DNA of 12,754 nucleotides from WHSW01 sp035296705 (GTDB taxonomy: Bacteria > Actinomycetota > Thermoleophilia > Solirubrobacterales > 70-9), in assembly GCA_035296705.1 (NCBI GenBank), contig DATHAL010000019.1:1-12754 (forward strand), written 5' to 3'. Numbering within the stretch: the stretch's first letter is position 1; every line of letters starts with the position of its first letter. The position numbers were made by a program, and so were the translations under genes. The notes beneath the pieces are model-generated. The model had not been told where the DNA came from, did no database searches, and saw only the letters and a list, made by a program, of their open reading frames with translations. Of this stretch, positions 7,205 to 12,754 are shown one piece after another.

Positions 7205-8311
7205 ATGGCGCGGGACTTTTACGAGGTGCTCGGGGTCGGACGCGGGGCGTCCGCCGAGGAGATCAAGAAGGCGTACCGCAAGCTCGCCCGCGAGTACCAC
7301 CCCGACCGCAACCCCGAAGACGCGAAGGCCGAGGAGCGCTTCAAGGAGGTCCAGCAGGCCTACGACACGCTGTCGGACGCGGAGAAGCGAAAGCAGTACG
7401 ACGCCGGCGGGATGTTCGCCGGCTTCGGACGCGGGGGTGGCGCTGCCGGCCGCGGGCCTGCCGGCTTCGGCGACATCGGCGACATCTTCTCGAGCCTGTT
7501 CGGGCGCGGCGGTGGCGGCGCCCAGCGTGCGGCTCGCGGACGCGACCTCGAGACCGAGGTGCAGCTCAGCTTCCGCCAGGCGATGGACGGCGCCGAGATC
7601 CCGGTCACGGTGCCCAAGCAGTCGACGTGCAAGACGTGCAGCGGCACCGGCGCCCGGCCGGGGACGATGCCGAAGGTCTGCCCGCGCTGCAACGGCCGCG
7701 GGATCGACTCCGAGAGCCAGGGGTTCTTCTCGATCAGCCAGCCCTGCCCGCAGTGCGGCGGCGCGGGCCAGGTGATCGAGGAGCCGTGCCAGACCTGCGC
7801 CGGTTCGGGTCTCACGATGCAGCGCAAGCGCTATCGCGTCCGGATCCCGGCCGGGGTCCACGACGGCAGCCGGATCCGCGTCGCGGGCAAGGGCGAGGAC
7901 GGAGCTCGCGGCGCGCCCCCTGGCGATCTCTACGTGGTCACGCGGGTCGCGCCCTCGCCGGTGTTCACGCAGCGTGCCGACGGCAACCTCGAGGTGAGGC
8001 TGCCGATCACGATCGCCGAGGCGATCGGCGGCGCCACCGTCGAGGTGCCGACGCTGAACGGTTCGAAGCGCATCCGCGTCCCGGCGGGCACCCAGCACGG
8101 CACCGTCCAGCGCCTGCGCGGCGAAGGACCGCCGAAGGCCGGCCGTCGCGGCCGCGGCGACATCCTCTACAGGCTCGAGATCGAGATGCCCAAGGGCCTC
8201 AACCCCGAGCAGCGCAGGGCCCTGGAGGCCTTCGCCGAGTCGATCGACGCCCACGATCCGCGCGAGCGGCTGCTGCGCGAGGCGTCCGCCGCATCCGCGA
8301 ACGTTGGGTGA
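7205..8311 (+). CDS. dnaJ: Co-chaperone DnaJ (Hsp40, type I)
   Basis: DnaJ delivers substrates to DnaK and stimulates its ATPase. The 368-residue protein has the J domain with HPD at 32-34, a short Gly/Phe-rich linker (residues about 68-105), four CxxCxGxG zinc repeats (CKTCSGTG, CPRCNGRG, CPQCGGAG, CQTCAGSG) and the two C-terminal beta-barrel domains. ATG 7205 lies 10 bp after grpE with only a weak AGGCG upstream, so expression depends on the operon. All four zinc motifs and the HPD are intact, making this a full type I protein; another, more divergent dnaJ may exist elsewhere in the genome, as in Streptomyces and mycobacteria. Confidence 0.98.
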   Translation: MARDFYEVLGVGRGASAEEIKKAYRKLAREYHPDRNPEDAKAEERFKEVQQAYDTLSDAEKRKQYDAGGMFAGFGRGGGAAGRGPAGFGDIGDIFSSLFGRGGGGAQRAARGRDLETEVQLSFRQAMDGAEIPVTVPKQSTCKTCSGTGARPGTMPKVCPRCNGRGIDSESQGFFSISQPCPQCGGAGQVIEEPCQTCAGSGLTMQRKRYRVRIPAGVHDGSRIRVAGKGEDGARGAPPGDLYVVTRVAPSPVFTQRADGNLEVRLPITIAEAIGGATVEVPTLNGSKRIRVPAGTQHGTVQRLRGEGPPKAGRRGRGDILYRLEIEMPKGLNPEQRRALEAFAESIDAHDPRERLLREASAASANVG

Positions 8312-8316
8312 TCCCG

Positions 8317-8868
8317 ATGGTCGGCCCGGGCAACAAGAGGCGTCCCGGCGAGGGCAGCGAGGGCGGCCCGCACGGCCTCGACCGCCGTCGCGGCGTGTTC
8401 ATGATCTCGGTGGCCGCCGAGCTCGCCGAGATGCATCCGCAGACGCTTCGGATGTACGAGGCGCGCGGGCTGATCACGCCGAAGCGATCGCCCAAGAACA
8501 CGCGCCTCTACTCCTACGAGGACGTCGAGCGCCTGCGCCGGATTCAGGAGATGACGGCGGATGAGGGGCTCAACCTCGCGGGCGTCGAGACGGTGCTCAA
8601 CCTCGAGCGTGAGCTCGAGCGGGCGCGTGGTGAGATGAAGAGGATGCGCGAGCGAGCCACGGAGCTCGAGCGCCAGATGGACGCGGAGCTCGAGCGCGTG
8701 CGGCGCTCACTGCGGGCGGAGATCGTTCCCTACGGCGCCTATGACCAGGCGCTTCCGAAGCCGCCGGGTCAGGAGGGAGACGGCGAGCGGGTACAGCGTT
8801 CCGTCTCGATCCCGATCGAGCGCGCTAGGCGCCGCCGCGGCGAGAGCCCCGGTCGCGAGAGCCGCTGA
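8317..8868 (+). CDS. hspR: Heat-shock repressor HspR (MerR family)
   Basis: HspR represses dnaK and clpB operons by binding HAIR operators and is sensitive to free DnaK. The 183-residue protein has a flexible N-terminus, then the MerR winged helix beginning FMISVAAELAEMHPQTLRMYEARGLI (residues 28-53), RSPKNTRLYSYEDVERLRRIQ, the HspR signature DEGLNLAGVETVLNLE (82-97) and a coiled coil to about residue 130. A basic tail of some 50 residues makes it longer than M. tuberculosis HspR (about 126). The start may be ATG 8317 or GTG 8308, which overlaps the dnaJ stop as GTGA; GGGTG five to six bases before 8317 favours the former. Its last 44 bp overlap the convergent serine hydrolase gene. Confidence 0.93.
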   Translation: MVGPGNKRRPGEGSEGGPHGLDRRRGVFMISVAAELAEMHPQTLRMYEARGLITPKRSPKNTRLYSYEDVERLRRIQEMTADEGLNLAGVETVLNLERELERARGEMKRMRERATELERQMDAELERVRRSLRAEIVPYGAYDQALPKPPGQEGDGERVQRSVSIPIERARRRRGESPGRESR

Positions 8869-9718
8869 GGAGCCGCGCGGCGACGCCGCGCACGGTCTCT
8901 GTCCCGTACTCGAACGAGGGCTGCTCGTCCGTCAGCACCCCGATCGAGAGCCGCCGGCCGTCGGCGCGCAGCTCGGCGCCCTGATGGACCAGCGCCCGGT
9001 CCGGAAGCCAACCGCCCTTGAACCGGACGGACCATTTCGGGCGCGCCGCCTCCGGGATTCCCCAGCTCTGCTCCGCGATCACCGAGCCGAGCAGGCCGAG
9101 CCCGAAGACGCGGTGCGGCCCGTCGACCAGTGCCTGCATGCTCCAGTGAAGGCGGGCGAGGTCGGCGGCGTCGATCTGGGCGTTGCCCCAGTGGCCGGCT
9201 TCGGTGAAGCGGTCCATGCCGGCCTGGCGGGCGATCCGGAACATTCCGGCGTCGCCGAACCGCGCGTAGATCGCGTCGGCGGCGTCGTTGTCGGAGTACG
9301 TGATCATCGATCGCAGCAGCGACTCGGTCTCCTCATCGAGCGGCTGGTGCTCGCGCTCGAGCCGCTGCACCTCGGCCGCGAGGAGCATCGCCTTCACGGT
9401 GCTCGCGGCCGGGAAGAGGCGGCCCATCCTTCGCCCGCGCAGCTTGCCCTCCGTGTTGAGGACCGCGAACGCGACGATCCCGTCGCGTCTCCCGGCATAC
9501 GCGGCGGCATCGCGCAGCGCCGCGGCCGTCGGCACCTTGCGGTGCCGCCGATCGCGATCGCGGCTTTGGCGCGGTGGCTGGGGCGCCGCTGCCCGGGCAT
9601 TCGCGATCGACCAGTTCAGGTGACGAAGCTCTCGCTCCGAGCTCGGCGCAAGCGCGAGGGCGACAGCGCCGACCGCGGCCACCGCGGCCACCGCGACGAT
9701 CACGACACCGATCCGCAT
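8825..9718 (-). CDS. Class A beta-lactamase-like serine hydrolase, secreted or anchored
   Basis: This 297-residue protein starts with a hydrophobic segment at residues 4-24, a signal or anchor, then a proline/arginine-rich linker and a penicillin-binding/beta-lactamase fold. The catalytic tetrad S-T-V-K is at 106-109, SDN at 142-144 and KGG at 234-236 in place of KTG. I cannot find the ExxLN glutamate that class A beta-lactamases need for deacylation, so a cell-wall peptidase or a non-lactamase hydrolase is more likely than antibiotic resistance. ATG 9718 is preceded by TATCGT six bases upstream and no Shine-Dalgarno. It is divergent from clpB and converges on hspR with a 44-bp tail overlap. 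The substrate is unknown. Confidence 0.82.
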   Translation of the reverse strand: MRIGVVIVAVAAVAAVGAVALALAPSSERELRHLNWSIANARAAAPQPPRQSRDRDRRHRKVPTAAALRDAAAYAGRRDGIVAFAVLNTEGKLRGRRMGRLFPAASTVKAMLLAAEVQRLEREHQPLDEETESLLRSMITYSDNDAADAIYARFGDAGMFRIARQAGMDRFTEAGHWGNAQIDAADLARLHWSMQALVDGPHRVFGLGLLGSVIAEQSWGIPEAARPKWSVRFKGGWLPDRALVHQGAELRADGRRLSIGVLTDEQPSFEYGTETVRGVAARLLSGSRDRGSRRGGA

Positions 9719-9724
9719 GCGCCC

Positions 9725-9730
9725 ACGATA
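9725..9730 (-). promoter_or_regulatory. -10 element (TATCGT) for the serine hydrolase gene
   Basis: TATCGT on the minus strand ends 6 nt before ATG 9718. The absence of a Shine-Dalgarno makes a leaderless transcript likely. The hexamer is 22 bp from the HAIR-like site of clpB, so HspR could affect both directions. Confidence 0.4.
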
Positions 9731-9752
9731 CGCCCTTGCGGCCGTGGTCGGC

Positions 9753-9773
9753 CTTTAGTCGGGCAGACTTAGA
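9753..9773. promoter_or_regulatory. HAIR-like HspR operator upstream of clpB
   Basis: CTTTAGT, seven bases, then ACTTAGA. Compared with the HspR-associated inverted repeat CTTGAGT-N7-ACTCAAG (from memory), the left arm matches at six of seven positions, the right arm at four, and the spacer is exactly seven. It lies around and upstream of the -35 position of the clpB promoter, where a repressor would block polymerase. Confidence 0.55.
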
Positions 9774-9792
9774 TTTTCTCCGGTACGTTTGA

Positions 9793-9798
9793 TAGACT
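9793..9798 (+). promoter_or_regulatory. -10 element (TAGACT) for clpB
   Basis: TAGACT ends 8 nt before ATG 9807. No Shine-Dalgarno precedes the ATG, so the mRNA is probably leaderless. A TTAGAT at about 18 bp upstream, within the HspR-like site, could serve as a weak -35. Confidence 0.45.
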
Positions 9799-9806
9799 CG
9801 TGCGCG

Positions 9807-12404
<2,598 letters not shown>

Positions 12405-12431
12405 AGGGCACGCCCACAAGTACGGCCCATC

Positions 12432-12437
12432 TACGCT
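12432..12437 (+). promoter_or_regulatory. -10 element (TACGCT) for the downstream glycosyltransferase
   Basis: TACGCT in the 41-bp gap after clpB ends 8 nt before ATG 12446, again without a Shine-Dalgarno. It implies separate, leaderless expression rather than dependence on clpB transcription. I see no terminator hairpin in this gap. Confidence 0.35.
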
Positions 12438-12445
12438 CCCGCCCG

Positions 12446-12754
12446 ATGCGGATCGGGATCTGCGCCTACTGGTTCAACCGCGGGCAAGGGGTGGTCGCAC
12501 GCCAGCTTCGTTCCGCGCTGGACTCGCTCGGCCACGAGACCTTCGTGCTCGCGCGCCCGACGCGGGCCAAGAACATCAGGCCGTCGTTCGTCGACCGAAC
12601 CGGCGTCTGGGACCAGCCCGGAATCACCGAGGCGTCGCACTACCGCATCCCGGCCGAGGAGATGGTCGCGTGGGGGGGCGAGAACGAGCTCGCGCTGGCG
12701 CTCTTCGACCAGAACTACGAGTTCGAGGCGATCGAGGCGCTGCGCGCAAGCGGC
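12446..12754 (+). CDS. GT-B glycosyltransferase-like protein, N-terminal part (cut by window edge)
   Basis: The frame is open from ATG 12446 to the window end (103 codons). It begins MRIGICAYWFNRGQGVVARQ followed by LRSALDSLGHETFVLARPTR, the first beta strand, glycine-rich turn and helix of a GT-B Rossmann domain as in family 4 glycosyltransferases and related proteins. FDQNYEFEAIEALRASG near the edge fits the next strand-helix unit. The nucleotide-sugar binding domain is missing from the window, so neither donor nor acceptor can be named. It follows clpB by 41 bp, but nothing links it to heat shock. A non-glycosyltransferase GT-B relative is possible. Confidence 0.6.
   Translation, partial: MRIGICAYWFNRGQGVVARQLRSALDSLGHETFVLARPTRAKNIRPSFVDRTGVWDQPGITEASHYRIPAEEMVAWGGENELALALFDQNYEFEAIEALRASG

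Noticed and set aside
6731..8254. 507-codon antisense frame across grpE and dnaJ
   Set aside because: Shadow of the sense genes; the C-terminal half is an Arg/Ser/Pro run typical of a wrong frame.
9789..9806. Upstream TTG as clpB start, adding six residues
   Set aside because: It lies across the TAGACT promoter element, and the ATG at 9807 gives the standard ClpB N-terminus.
12405..12445. Terminator after clpB
   Set aside because: Only 41 bp, no stable inverted repeat visible; a promoter hexamer for the next gene lies there instead.

Overview
The window looks like ordinary chromosomal DNA of a high-GC actinobacterium. The evidence is uniformly GC-rich third codon positions, an hspR-type repressor closing a dnaK-grpE-dnaJ operon, a separate clpB, and an inositol-phospholipid gene set of the kind found in Actinomycetota. 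Protein character and several start sites without Shine-Dalgarno sequences suggest a deep branch such as Thermoleophilia (Solirubrobacterales-like). That placement is inference from remembered sequences, not a search. I see no mobile element, CRISPR array, tRNA or rRNA.

Left region (1-3421, mostly minus strand): a lipid-inositol cluster. In transcription order it holds a possible 29-codon small ORF, a six-helix PAP2-family membrane protein, a CDP-alcohol phosphatidyltransferase of the phosphatidylinositol-phosphate (PIP) synthase type, inositol-3-phosphate synthase (ino1), and the first two thirds of a codon run for a PimA-like glycosyltransferase cut by the window edge. Together these could make inositol phosphate, attach it to diacylglycerol, remove the extra phosphate and glycosylate the product. 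The PAP2 protein is a natural candidate for the phosphatase step.

Middle left (3422-4605, plus strand): an endonuclease III-like DNA glycosylase whose stop overlaps the start of a membrane-anchored monohaem cytochrome c.

Middle (4606-8868, plus strand): the chaperone operon dnaK-grpE-dnaJ-hspR, tightly packed or overlapping, behind a promoter with a palindrome at the expected transcription start. DnaK makes the ATP-driven folding machine with GrpE and DnaJ; HspR is the likely autorepressor. The 3' end of hspR overlaps by 44 bp a convergent serine hydrolase gene (8825-9718, minus).

Right region (9719-12754): a divergent promoter region with a HAIR-like HspR operator upstream of clpB (plus strand), then the first 103 codons of a second GT-B glycosyltransferase running off the window.

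A recurring signal ties the window together. Nearly every promoter-proximal gene has a TANNNT -10 element ending 6-9 nt before its start codon and no Shine-Dalgarno sequence, which points to widespread leaderless transcription; dnaK, grpE and ino1 instead have clear Shine-Dalgarno sites.
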